A DNA stretch of 8,978 nucleotides from an uncultured Eubacteriales bacterium. Lineage in GTDB: Bacteria; Bacillota; Clostridia; Christensenellales; UBA1242. The stretch spans positions 1-8,978 of the forward strand of contig CARXKP010000042.1 in assembly GCA_949096025.1 (NCBI GenBank), written 5' to 3'. Numbering within the stretch: the stretch's first letter is position 1; the number at the start of each line of letters is the position of its first letter. This document shows positions 1-5,158 of the stretch, one piece after another. The notes below the pieces were generated by a model, which made no database searches, was not told where the DNA came from, and worked only from the letters and a program-made list of their open reading frames with translations. Made by a program: the position numbers and the translations under genes.

Positions 1-11
1 AAACTTTAACT

Positions 12-218
12 TCAATCACTTAATCCAACAAGATAATCAATGCTTACATTAAAAAATTTAGAAAGTTGAATTAGAGATGACATATTAGGCTCTCTTAATC
101 CGTTTTCCCACAGACTAATAATTCCTTTGCTGACACCTAATTTTTTTGCTAATTCGACCTGCCCTATTCCCTTTTCTTGTCTAAGCATTTTTAAATTGTC
201 TTTAAATAGACTTGTCAT
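12..218 (-). CDS. XRE-family helix-turn-helix repressor
   Basis: This is a small DNA-binding protein of 68 residues consisting almost entirely of one Cro/CI-type helix-turn-helix domain. Residues 5-64 contain the family pattern: LRQEKGIGQVELAKKLGVSK forms the first helices and turn, SLWENG the recognition helix, and the tail IDYLVGLSD is the typical end of stand-alone XRE regulators. The ATG at 216-218 is chosen. An in-frame GTG at 234-236 would add six residues, but it lies inside a palindrome and has no ribosome binding site. The ATG itself has only a weak, distant GAG upstream, so translation may be inefficient. The gene is divergent from the zinc-ribbon membrane protein at 315, and two related palindromes lie between them. 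Repression of both promoters, including its own, is inferred from that arrangement. The inducing signal is unknown. Confidence 0.9.
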   Translation of the reverse strand: MTSLFKDNLKMLRQEKGIGQVELAKKLGVSKGIISLWENGLREPNMSSLIQLSKFFNVSIDYLVGLSD

Positions 219-229
219 ACATAAATATT

Positions 230-248
230 TTCTCACATTTGTAAGAAA
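230..248. promoter_or_regulatory. Probable XRE operator, site 1
   Basis: An imperfect palindrome with core CTCACA-TT-TGTAAG, flanked by TTT on the left and AAA on the right, matches the perfect palindrome at 258-277 except for one core mismatch and the outer bases. It lies just upstream of the repressor's ATG, where binding would block the promoter or start of the repressor gene, suggesting autoregulation. Its centre is 29 bp from that of site 2. Assignment to the adjacent XRE protein is inferred. Confidence 0.6.
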
Positions 249-253
249 AATAC

Positions 254-283
254 TTGGCTTCTTACAAGTGTAAGAAGTATAAT
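254..283 (+). promoter_or_regulatory. Promoter of the zinc-ribbon membrane protein gene
   Basis: A consensus -10 box TATAAT lies at 278-283, and a weak -35 box TTGGCT at 254-259 with an 18-bp spacer. The predicted start of transcription is near 290, giving a leader of about 25 bases with a good ribosome binding site (AAGGAG at 304-309). The spacer is almost exactly the operator palindrome, so the promoter is probably repressed by the divergent XRE protein. Confidence 0.7.
258..277. promoter_or_regulatory. Probable XRE operator, site 2 (perfect palindrome)
   Basis: A perfect palindrome with 9-bp arms, CTTCTTACA and TGTAAGAAG, separated by AG. It occupies the spacer of the promoter for the zinc-ribbon gene, directly abutting the -10 box at 278-283. 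A dimeric repressor bound here would exclude RNA polymerase. It shares its core (CTTACA-N2-TGTAAG) with site 1, as expected for two operators of one regulator. Confidence 0.7.
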
Positions 284-314
284 AATTGTGACACGCTAGA
301 AAAAAGGAGATATT

Positions 315-1211
315 ATGGCACTAATGCAAATCAAATGCCCAAATTGTGGAGCAGAAATAGAATTTGATAACGAAAAAGAAACTGGAGAGTGTAAGTATTG
401 TCATGGCAAATTTTTAAATAAAAAAGATAATGAAACCAATACTTACATTATTGAAAAACAAATAAACATTAATATAGGAGAAAATCAAATTGAAAAAGAG
501 GAAAAACAATGCGAAGTTCTTTTAATGATGTTAAAAAATTCTGACTTATCAAATCTGAAATATAAAGCATTGGAAGTCCTAGAAATTAATCCAAACAATG
601 AGTTAGCAAAGATGATATATCATTTAAATTTTGAGTTCTATGAACTATTAGATGGCACTATTTCAACTTATTCATTTTCAACTTCATCTATAACAAATTT
701 TTTCAAAAAATATAAAGGCTCTATAAGCACCGAAACCTCAGTTAGTTTTATTTCATTATTATTACAAAAATATAACTTTTCTAAAGAAGATTATCCTTGT
801 ATGAACGCAATGCTTGCTAATTTAGAAAGTTTTAGCAATGACAATAAAGAAGTTTTTGATTTCTATAAAGAAGTTATAAAATTAGCAAAAGTCATTACCC
901 CAAATCTTAAACAAGTTAGAACAATAGTTCGAAAAACACCAAAAGGGCTTACTACGTTTTTATTAACAAACAATGAATATCTTTCTGCCGATGTAGCAGA
1001 ATATAAAAAAGAAGCAAAAAGAGCAAAATCTATTTTGGAAAAATCTCGTAACTGTTTTTTAAACTCAATAATTGCAAGTTTAAATCAATCAAATAAATTA
1101 AATGATACTGAAAAAAGAAAACTAAAACTCTATGCCTATTATGACAAATTAATAGGAATGATAGTAGGCATAATATTTTTCATCATTATATTGGTAATTT
1201 TTATAACATAA
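315..1211 (+). CDS. Zinc-ribbon, tail-anchored membrane protein of unknown function
   Basis: This is a 298-residue protein with a recognisable head and tail and an unrecognised middle. The N-terminus has a zinc ribbon with two CxxC knuckles (C8/C11 and C26/C29, motifs KCPNCG and CKYCH). Residues 30-275 are hydrophilic, rich in Lys and Asn and mostly helical. The C-terminal 19 residues (about 280-298) are one hydrophobic segment ending at the stop codon, which would anchor the protein with the zinc ribbon in the cytoplasm. The start is set by AAGGAG five bases before ATG; a second ATG three codons later is possible. The gene is divergent from an XRE repressor and has an operator in its promoter, so expression is probably conditional. 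It is monocistronic, ending at a strong terminator. Zinc ribbons of this type occur in many unrelated contexts, so no function can be given. Confidence 0.85.
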   Translation: MALMQIKCPNCGAEIEFDNEKETGECKYCHGKFLNKKDNETNTYIIEKQININIGENQIEKEEKQCEVLLMMLKNSDLSNLKYKALEVLEINPNNELAKMIYHLNFEFYELLDGTISTYSFSTSSITNFFKKYKGSISTETSVSFISLLLQKYNFSKEDYPCMNAMLANLESFSNDNKEVFDFYKEVIKLAKVITPNLKQVRTIVRKTPKGLTTFLLTNNEYLSADVAEYKKEAKRAKSILEKSRNCFLNSIIASLNQSNKLNDTEKRKLKLYAYYDKLIGMIVGIIFFIIILVIFIT

Positions 1212-1241
1212 TAAAATTATCACTAAATTGCTTAATAAAAT

Positions 1242-1271
1242 AAAAAGACTAGAACAATTTCTAGTCTTTTT
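1242..1271. terminator. Bidirectional intrinsic terminator
   Basis: A perfect 13-bp stem (AAAAAGACTAGAA pairing with TTCTAGTCTTTTT) closes a 4-base CAAT loop. A-tracts on the left and T-tracts on the right make it work in both directions. It ends the zinc-ribbon gene on the plus strand and, about 60 bases past its 3' end, the tRNA-Asn transcript on the minus strand. Confidence 0.9.
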
Positions 1272-1331
1272 AGTTTAATACAAATTAAGTTTTTGTAGGT
1301 AAAATACCAAAAGTTCTTATTCTGTATCATT

Positions 1332-1407
1332 TGGCTCCCCAAGTAGGACTCGAACCTACGACCTATCGGTTAACAGCCGAGCGCTCTACCGACTGAGCTA
1401 TTGGGGA
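1332..1407 (-). tRNA. tRNA-Asn (anticodon GUU), CCA encoded
   Basis: The minus strand folds into a complete 76-base cloverleaf. The acceptor stem TCCCCAA pairs perfectly with TTGGGGA, followed by discriminator G and an encoded CCA. The D arm is GCTC-AGTCGGTA-GAGC. The anticodon loop is CTGTTAA, giving anticodon GTT (GUU, asparagine). The T arm is GTAGG-TTCGAGT-CCTAC. The top pair of the anticodon stem (C27-U43) is a mismatch; the other four pairs are intact. The gene has its own promoter at 1441-1469 and shares the terminator at 1242-1271. Confidence 0.97.
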
Positions 1408-1440
1408 ATATTTTTTCAATCTTTTGAAGATTGCACTCTT

Positions 1441-1469
1441 ATAATATCAAATTTCTATTTTATTGTCAA
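1441..1469 (-). promoter_or_regulatory. Promoter of tRNA-Asn
   Basis: On the minus strand a perfect -35 box TTGACA (1464-1469) and a -10 box TATTAT (1441-1446) are separated by exactly 17 bases. The -35 box and most of the spacer lie inside the last codons of the DivIC-like gene. Transcription should start near 1434, giving a pre-tRNA leader of about 27 bases that includes a 7-bp hairpin at 1417-1433. Confidence 0.88.
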
Positions 1470-1674
1470 TAAAAATTTCAAAATTTTTTAAAAATATTTG
1501 ATTTTCTTCATCTTCTGCTGGTGGTGTCTCTGGCTTCACTTGTTCATTTTTATGGTTTAGGTCATCAAGTTGCTTTTGTTTATGATACAAGACTGCAGAA
1601 GTTATGATGACTATAATTATTAAAGCCACCAAGCCTATCACTAGCAATATATTAGTTTTTTTCTCCTTTGTCAA
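1447..1674 (-). CDS. Small single-pass membrane protein in the DivIC position
   Basis: This is a 75-residue protein. Residues 9-29 form one strong transmembrane segment after a lysine-rich N-terminus, so the tail should face outward. A short heptad-like stretch follows (HKQKQLDDLNHKNEQV, about 31-46), then a Pro/Glu-rich linker and a non-conserved end. The start is TTG, chosen because GAGG stands six bases before it, and the first 23 bases overlap the end of the YabQ-like gene. In many Bacillota the gene after yabP and yabQ is divIC, a septum protein that is likewise one membrane helix followed by a coiled coil. The position and layout fit. However, DivIC is usually 100-125 residues with a longer coiled coil and a conserved C-terminal segment, and neither is visible here. 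It is either a very reduced DivIC/FtsB homologue or an unrelated small protein. Confidence 0.6.
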   Translation of the reverse strand: MTKEKKTNILLVIGLVALIIIVIITSAVLYHKQKQLDDLNHKNEQVKPETPPAEDEENQIFLKNFEIFIDNKIEI

Positions 1675-2008
1675 TGTTTACCTCATTTGTTTTTCTTACC
1701 CCATTATAGCATTTTTTAATTACTTTTGTCCACAAAAATTTTGAGATAAGTTTTTGAAGGATAAAACCAACAAAAAACATTGGAAGAATATATGCTCTAA
1801 ACTCACCAAAATTCAAAAATAAATTAACTATAAAAAGAAGAGAAAAAGAAAAAATAACACCAACAAAATCAAAAAAATGACTTATATATTTTTCACTCTT
1901 TAGCAAATTGCTTAGTAAAATAAATATGTCAAAAATCAAACCTGAAACTAATCCACAAATTGCAAGAGCCAAAAGCATCAATGGTTGATTTGTAGTTGGG
2001 TATAGCAA
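1652..2008 (-). CDS. yabQ: YabQ-like sporulation membrane protein
   Basis: This is a 118-residue integral membrane protein with three or four hydrophobic segments (about 10-35, 45-66 and 72-92) and a basic C-terminal tail. The family signature is visible as GLVSGLIFDIF near the N-terminus, an FDF stretch entering the second segment, and NFGEFRAYI before the last. YabQ in Bacillus subtilis acts in the mother cell and is needed for spore cortex formation. The start is TTG at 2006-2008, supported by AAGGAGGA just upstream. The first in-frame ATG, ten codons on, has no ribosome binding site and would cut into the first membrane segment. It lies 17 bases after the YabP-like gene and overlaps the next gene by 23 bases, so the three are probably cotranscribed. 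The assignment rests on motif pattern plus gene order and is good but not proven. Confidence 0.78.
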   Translation of the reverse strand: MLYPTTNQPLMLLALAICGLVSGLIFDIFILLSNLLKSEKYISHFFDFVGVIFSFSLLFIVNLFLNFGEFRAYILPMFFVGFILQKLISKFLWTKVIKKCYNGVRKTNEVNIDKGEKN

Positions 2009-2025
2009 GTCTCCTCCTTTAAGTC

Positions 2026-2277
2026 TTATTTAAAAATTCTTTTAACAAGTGAACCTTTTTTTGCAGATGGATCACCAAACTTTATATTTAAAAATTTGCC
2101 AGACAAAACAACTTCTCCGTTTTCAAGATTTAATTTCTTCACCTCAATATTGTTTCCTGTAATTAAAACAGCAACATTTCCCTGCTCAACTACTGCTTGT
2201 GTCGGTGTTGTTGATGCAACCCGAGTTGCACCCATAATTGTAAAGTTTTCACCTTCTAAATGTAAAAAATTAGCCAT
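2026..2277 (-). CDS. yabP: YabP/YqfC-family sporulation protein
   Basis: This is an 83-residue, all-beta protein matching the YabP family. It has FTIMGATRVASTTPTQAVVE (a 'tltGv-dV-sf' start), then VAVLITGNNIEVKKLNLENG (the 'L-I-G-nL-ikkLnle-Ge' core), then VVLSGKFLNIKFG and the basic end SLVKRIFK. YabP in Bacillus subtilis is a mother-cell sporulation protein linked to spore cortex assembly and acts with YabQ. The ATG start has GGAG six bases upstream. It is the first gene of the yabP-yabQ-divIC-like cluster, in the same order as in B. subtilis, though the S4 protein gene (yabO) that precedes yabP there is absent. The 97-base gap to the divergent pseudouridine synthase gene must hold its promoter; I could not find a convincing sigma-E or sigma-A pair there. 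YqfC, the paralogue, is the main alternative, but the yabQ neighbour favours YabP. Confidence 0.83.
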   Translation of the reverse strand: MANFLHLEGENFTIMGATRVASTTPTQAVVEQGNVAVLITGNNIEVKKLNLENGEVVLSGKFLNIKFGDPSAKKGSLVKRIFK

Positions 2278-2339
2278 AACACTCTCCTTTATAAAATATG
2301 CAAATAAAAGATATGAAATTACAATATACTTTATTTTTT

Positions 2340-2368
2340 TTGATTTTTTATTCTTAATATGATAAAAT
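2340..2368 (+). promoter_or_regulatory. Promoter of the pseudouridine synthase gene, predicting a leaderless mRNA
   Basis: The -35 box TTGATT (2340-2345) and the -10 box TAAAAT (2363-2368) are separated by 17 bases. Only six bases lie between the -10 box and the ATG at 2375, so the usual start of transcription falls on the A of the start codon. There is no ribosome binding site before the ATG, which agrees with a leaderless message. Confidence 0.6.
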
Positions 2369-2374
2369 ATTTCT

Positions 2375-3181
2375 ATGGAAAAATTAATTGTTGAGATAAC
2401 GGAAGAAATTTATTTAAAAGACTACCTTTTGTCTATAAACTTTACCTCCGGTCAGATTGATTCTTTATTAAGAAAAAAAGATATAAGAGTAAACGGTATT
2501 CGTACAAAGGAAAATATACTTTTATTTTCGGGCAATGAACTTTGTGTATTTTATAAAACAGAACCTATTGATATAGTTTTTGAAGATGACAACATAATAA
2601 TAGTTTCAAAGCCATTTGGAATAGAAGTAGAAGGAGAAAATGGGCTTGCAAAAAGACTTAATTCTCTTCCTGTGCATAGGCTTGATCGCAACACAACAGG
2701 GCTTATCATTTTTGCAAAAAACAAATTAAGTCAACAGGCTTTAGAAAAAGCCATAAAAGAAAAAAAGTTAATAAAAAAATATTATGCCGAGGTAGTGGGC
2801 AAGGCAGATTTCAAAAACTATAACTTTGACGCTTTCCTTGTTAAGGATGCCGATAAAAGCAAGGTCAGGATTTACAACAAAAAAATGACAGGCTCTGAAA
2901 AAATATCAACTACATTTAATACTGTTAAATCTTCATACATCTCAAGTCTAATTGAATGCACTCTTCACACAGGAAAAACTCATCAAATAAGAGCATCCCT
3001 TGCGTACCTAGGGCACCCTATTATCGGTGATGGTAAATATGGAAAAAATGAAGATAACAAAAGGTTCAAAGAAAATAAACAAAGACTTCATAGTTTTTAT
3101 TTAAAACTTTGTGGACTGGAAGGAAACCTTAGTTACCTTAATGGCAAAGAGTTCCTAAATAAGCCAAATTGGGTTAAATAA
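2375..3181 (+). CDS. RluA-family pseudouridine synthase
   Basis: This enzyme converts specific uridines in RNA to pseudouridine. Its 268 residues begin with an S4-like RNA-binding region (about 12-60, with LLRKKDIRVNGIRTKENILLF). The RluA catalytic core follows: IIIVSKPFGIEVEG (motif I, 74-87), VHRLDRNTTGLIIFAKN (motif II, 100-116) with catalytic Asp104, and LHTGKTHQIR plus GHPIIGDGKYG (motif III, 197-223). It is shorter than many relatives, mainly because the segment between motifs I and II is compact. The exact target (23S rRNA, as for RluC or RluD, or tRNA) cannot be read from the sequence, so no symbol is given. The gene stands alone, divergent from yabP, and ends at a strong terminator. 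No Shine-Dalgarno precedes the ATG and the -10 box is six bases away, suggesting leaderless translation. Confidence 0.95.
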   Translation: MEKLIVEITEEIYLKDYLLSINFTSGQIDSLLRKKDIRVNGIRTKENILLFSGNELCVFYKTEPIDIVFEDDNIIIVSKPFGIEVEGENGLAKRLNSLPVHRLDRNTTGLIIFAKNKLSQQALEKAIKEKKLIKKYYAEVVGKADFKNYNFDAFLVKDADKSKVRIYNKKMTGSEKISTTFNTVKSSYISSLIECTLHTGKTHQIRASLAYLGHPIIGDGKYGKNEDNKRFKENKQRLHSFYLKLCGLEGNLSYLNGKEFLNKPNWVK

Positions 3182-3205
3182 AAAACGCACATAGCGTGCG
3201 TTTTT
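3181..3205. terminator. Bidirectional intrinsic terminator between convergent genes
   Basis: A perfect 10-bp stem, AAAAACGCAC pairing with GTGCGTTTTT, closes a 5-base loop (ATAGC). It begins on the last base of the pseudouridine synthase stop codon. T-tracts occur on both strands, so it also ends transcription of the convergent DegV-family gene, about 75 bases past that gene's stop. Confidence 0.92.
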
Positions 3206-3248
3206 ATTTTTAAAACGTATTATCTTAAATATAATTATAAATTAGTAT

Positions 3249-3278
3249 ATAATGTACCATAATGCTCGATAATGCACT
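3249..3278. repeat. Three-copy ATAATG repeat with 10-bp period
   Basis: ATAATG occurs three times at exact 10-bp intervals (3249, 3259, 3269), each followed by a variable 4-base spacer (TACC, CTCG, CACT). The array sits between the DegV stop codon and the shared terminator, in the 3' untranslated region of degV. No role is evident; it may simply be a short degenerate tandem repeat. Confidence 0.5.
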
Positions 3279-3279
3279 A

Positions 3280-4107
3280 CTATTTATTTCCTACAAAGCA
3301 GTAACCAAAAGCATTTGGTCCCCAGTGACAAGCAATGGCAGGGTCAAGATTGTCATAAACTCTAATTTGCTTTTTATACTTCTCATCAGTCATTTCAACA
3401 AGTTTGTCTACATTTGACTTATTGTAAGTATATGATGCAATAATTTCATAATTTTCATCGCACTCACACTCTTTTAAAGCATTTACAATAGCAGTCATAC
3501 CGAGTTTAAGTCCGATTTTCTTTGAAAGAACTTTTACCTTTCCTTCAATAAATCCTATTATAGGTTTAATTTTTAAAATACTTCCAAGAATCCATTCCTT
3601 TTTAGATAGTCTTCCACCCCTAAAAAGATATTCGAGAGTTTCAGGTATAGCCATAATTTTAATACGAGGAATGATTTTATTTACCTTTTCTTCAATTTCA
3701 TCAAGAGATAAATCTCTATACTTGTTTATCTCATCAACAATCAGTCTCATTCCACCGACCGCTATTTTTGAATCGATAGGTCTAACTTTTGGATTGTCAG
3801 CAAATAACAATTTAATTGCATTAAAAGCTCCTGAAATTTCAGAAGAAATAGTTAAAATAATAACATCATCCCCAGCATCGGTAAATTTATTTACCCTTTC
3901 CTCAAGTGCTCCGAGATCTGGTAGTGCTGTTTTTGGAAATATCTTATTGTCAATAAGTTGTTTATAAAACTCATCCATAGGTAAATTAATACCATCTTGA
4001 TATTCAGTTTCTCCAATAAGAATTTTAAGCGGTACAAGTTCAATGTTATAATGTTCAACCTCTTCAAGTTTAATGCTACTGCCTGAGTCAACCAACAATC
4101 TTAACAT
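3280..4107 (-). CDS. DegV-family fatty-acid-binding protein
   Basis: This 275-residue protein has the full DegV layout. The family binds a long-chain fatty acid between two domains; in some Gram-positive bacteria it presents fatty acids to the FakA kinase (FakB role). Visible family features are the opening LLVDSGSSI, the PKTALP segment (58-63) that corresponds to the usual 'TSqPs', the ligand-head motif TISSEISGAFNA (86-97), ETLEYLFRGGRLSK (156-169), the IKPIIGFIEGK stretch (180-190), and the C-terminal HWGPNAFGYCFVG. The ATG is preceded by a strong AGGAGG. No fakA gene is in the window, so a role in fatty-acid phosphorylation is inferred from family only. It is transcribed alone, with a promoter at 4218-4246, a leader of about 100 bases and the terminator at 3181-3205. 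Confidence 0.94.
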   Translation of the reverse strand: MLRLLVDSGSSIKLEEVEHYNIELVPLKILIGETEYQDGINLPMDEFYKQLIDNKIFPKTALPDLGALEERVNKFTDAGDDVIILTISSEISGAFNAIKLLFADNPKVRPIDSKIAVGGMRLIVDEINKYRDLSLDEIEEKVNKIIPRIKIMAIPETLEYLFRGGRLSKKEWILGSILKIKPIIGFIEGKVKVLSKKIGLKLGMTAIVNALKECECDENYEIIASYTYNKSNVDKLVEMTDEKYKKQIRVYDNLDPAIACHWGPNAFGYCFVGNK

Positions 4108-4217
4108 TTTATCCTCCTAACAAAGTAATTTCATTATTAAATTTTGTCCAATAAAACAAAATTATTAAAATATATTTTTCTCATCAATCCATCGGCGTAA
4201 ACCAACTTCTTACAAAT

Positions 4218-4246
4218 AGTATACATTTATTTTCTTGTTTTGAAAA
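4218..4246 (-). promoter_or_regulatory. Likely promoter of the DegV-family gene
   Basis: On the minus strand, -35 TTTTCA (4241-4246) and -10 TATACT (4218-4223) have a 17-base spacer. This would give a leader of about 100 bases containing a weak AT-rich hairpin (4141-4162) but no recognisable riboswitch. The rest of the 288-base gap between the phosphorylase and degV (4108-4395) is very AT-rich, and I see no gene or convincing terminator in it. Confidence 0.55.
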
Positions 4247-4395
4247 CATATTTTATAATTATTTTAGTTTTTATATCAAATTTTAGCAAAATTTCTATAA
4301 ATTAATAAGAATTTTGTATAGAATCAGGATTTTATTACTTCATAAAACCAACTGAATTATATACAATTTCAATATTTTTATAAGTTTTAAATTTT

Positions 4396-5145
4396 TTAAA
4401 ACAGTTTACTTGCCCAGTCTAACGCAAGAGCAAGGGCGCGTTCTTCCCCATTCATTTTACTATCTTGCAATATTCTCACATCCCAATCTTCTTTTGCAAG
4501 ACTGTCCGCAGCATAGAAAAACTGAGCAAAGTTAACGCCTCTAAAATTCGCAAACGCAGTCATTGCAGAACACTCCATTTCTACACATATACAACCTCTA
4601 TTTTGCATCTCAATAATCTTTCCTTTAGTTTCACGATAGAAAGCGTCGTTTGACCAAGTTTTGCCAGTTATAAAATCCACACTAGAATCTTTACATAACT
4701 GTATAAGTCTGTTGACATACTTTTCATTGAGTTTTATCTCATCACTTGGTTCTGCATAATGAAAGCTTGTTCCTTCATCTCGAACCGCTGAAGTAGGTAA
4801 TATGATTGATGCCTCTTTAATATCGGTAAGCACTCCACAAGCACCAAACATCAAAATATTTTTTATTCCCATATAACAAAGTTCTTCGCATAATGCCACA
4901 CATAGTGGGGCCCCAATACCAGTTAGAAATACTGCAACATCTTTTCCGTTAATGTTTATTTTATAGACAGGAAGTCTTTTTATACTCGTAGATGCAATTT
5001 GCTCAGATTTATATTCTTTTAAAAAATAATCAAGTATTTTACTATCAAAAAACGCCACAATCGTTTCGGGCATATTATCAACTTTCTCTACCATATCTTT
5101 TGGACTTAATATAGCATTTTTATCATTATCGAATCTTAGTACCAT
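4396..5145 (-). CDS. Nucleoside phosphorylase (PNP/uridine phosphorylase family 1)
   Basis: This is a cytoplasmic enzyme that splits a nucleoside with phosphate into base and ribose-1-phosphate, in salvage. It has 249 residues, normal for the hexameric family. Visible motifs are FLTGIGAP (73-80, phosphate-binding loop), LMFGACGVL (98-106), the TWSNDAFYRET stretch (163-173), CVEMECSAM (187-195, the E-M-E that holds the ribose), and YAADSL with Asp214 at the position of the catalytic aspartate. Whether it prefers uridine or a purine nucleoside cannot be told. I chose the ATG at 5143-5145 because GAGG stands six bases before it and it leaves a 13-base gap to the preceding gene. An upstream in-frame ATG at 5184 would overlap that gene and add a non-conserved basic stretch. 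It is the last gene of the galE operon; no strong terminator follows. Confidence 0.92.
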   Translation of the reverse strand: MVLRFDNDKNAILSPKDMVEKVDNMPETIVAFFDSKILDYFLKEYKSEQIASTSIKRLPVYKININGKDVAVFLTGIGAPLCVALCEELCYMGIKNILMFGACGVLTDIKEASIILPTSAVRDEGTSFHYAEPSDEIKLNEKYVNRLIQLCKDSSVDFITGKTWSNDAFYRETKGKIIEMQNRGCICVEMECSAMTAFANFRGVNFAQFFYAADSLAKEDWDVRILQDSKMNGEERALALALDWASKLF

Positions 5146-5158
5146 TATTTTCCTCTTC

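Noticed and set aside
219..236. GTG start adding six residues to the XRE repressor
   Set aside because: No ribosome binding site precedes it and it lies inside operator site 1; the added residues are not part of the helix-turn-helix fold.
1417..1433. Hairpin upstream of tRNA-Asn as a terminator
   Set aside because: On the minus strand it is followed by A residues, not T; on the plus strand no gene reads into it. It is treated as a tRNA leader hairpin.
2096..2362. Plus-strand open frame of 88 codons across yabP
   Set aside because: It is antisense to yabP and runs through the promoter region of the next gene; no protein family is recognisable.
2278..2374. A sigma-E promoter for the yabP cluster
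   Set aside because: Fragments resembling ATATT and CATAT occur, but no pair has the correct 13-15 base spacing.
3671..3967. Plus-strand open frame of 98 codons inside the DegV gene
   Set aside because: It is antisense to a well-supported gene, has no ribosome binding site or family features, and reads as a shadow.
4278..4294. Hairpin AAATTTT-AGC-AAAATTT as terminator of the galE operon
   Set aside because: The stem is AT-only and has no T-tract after it on the minus strand; it is about 100 bases beyond the gene end and expected by chance in such AT-rich DNA.
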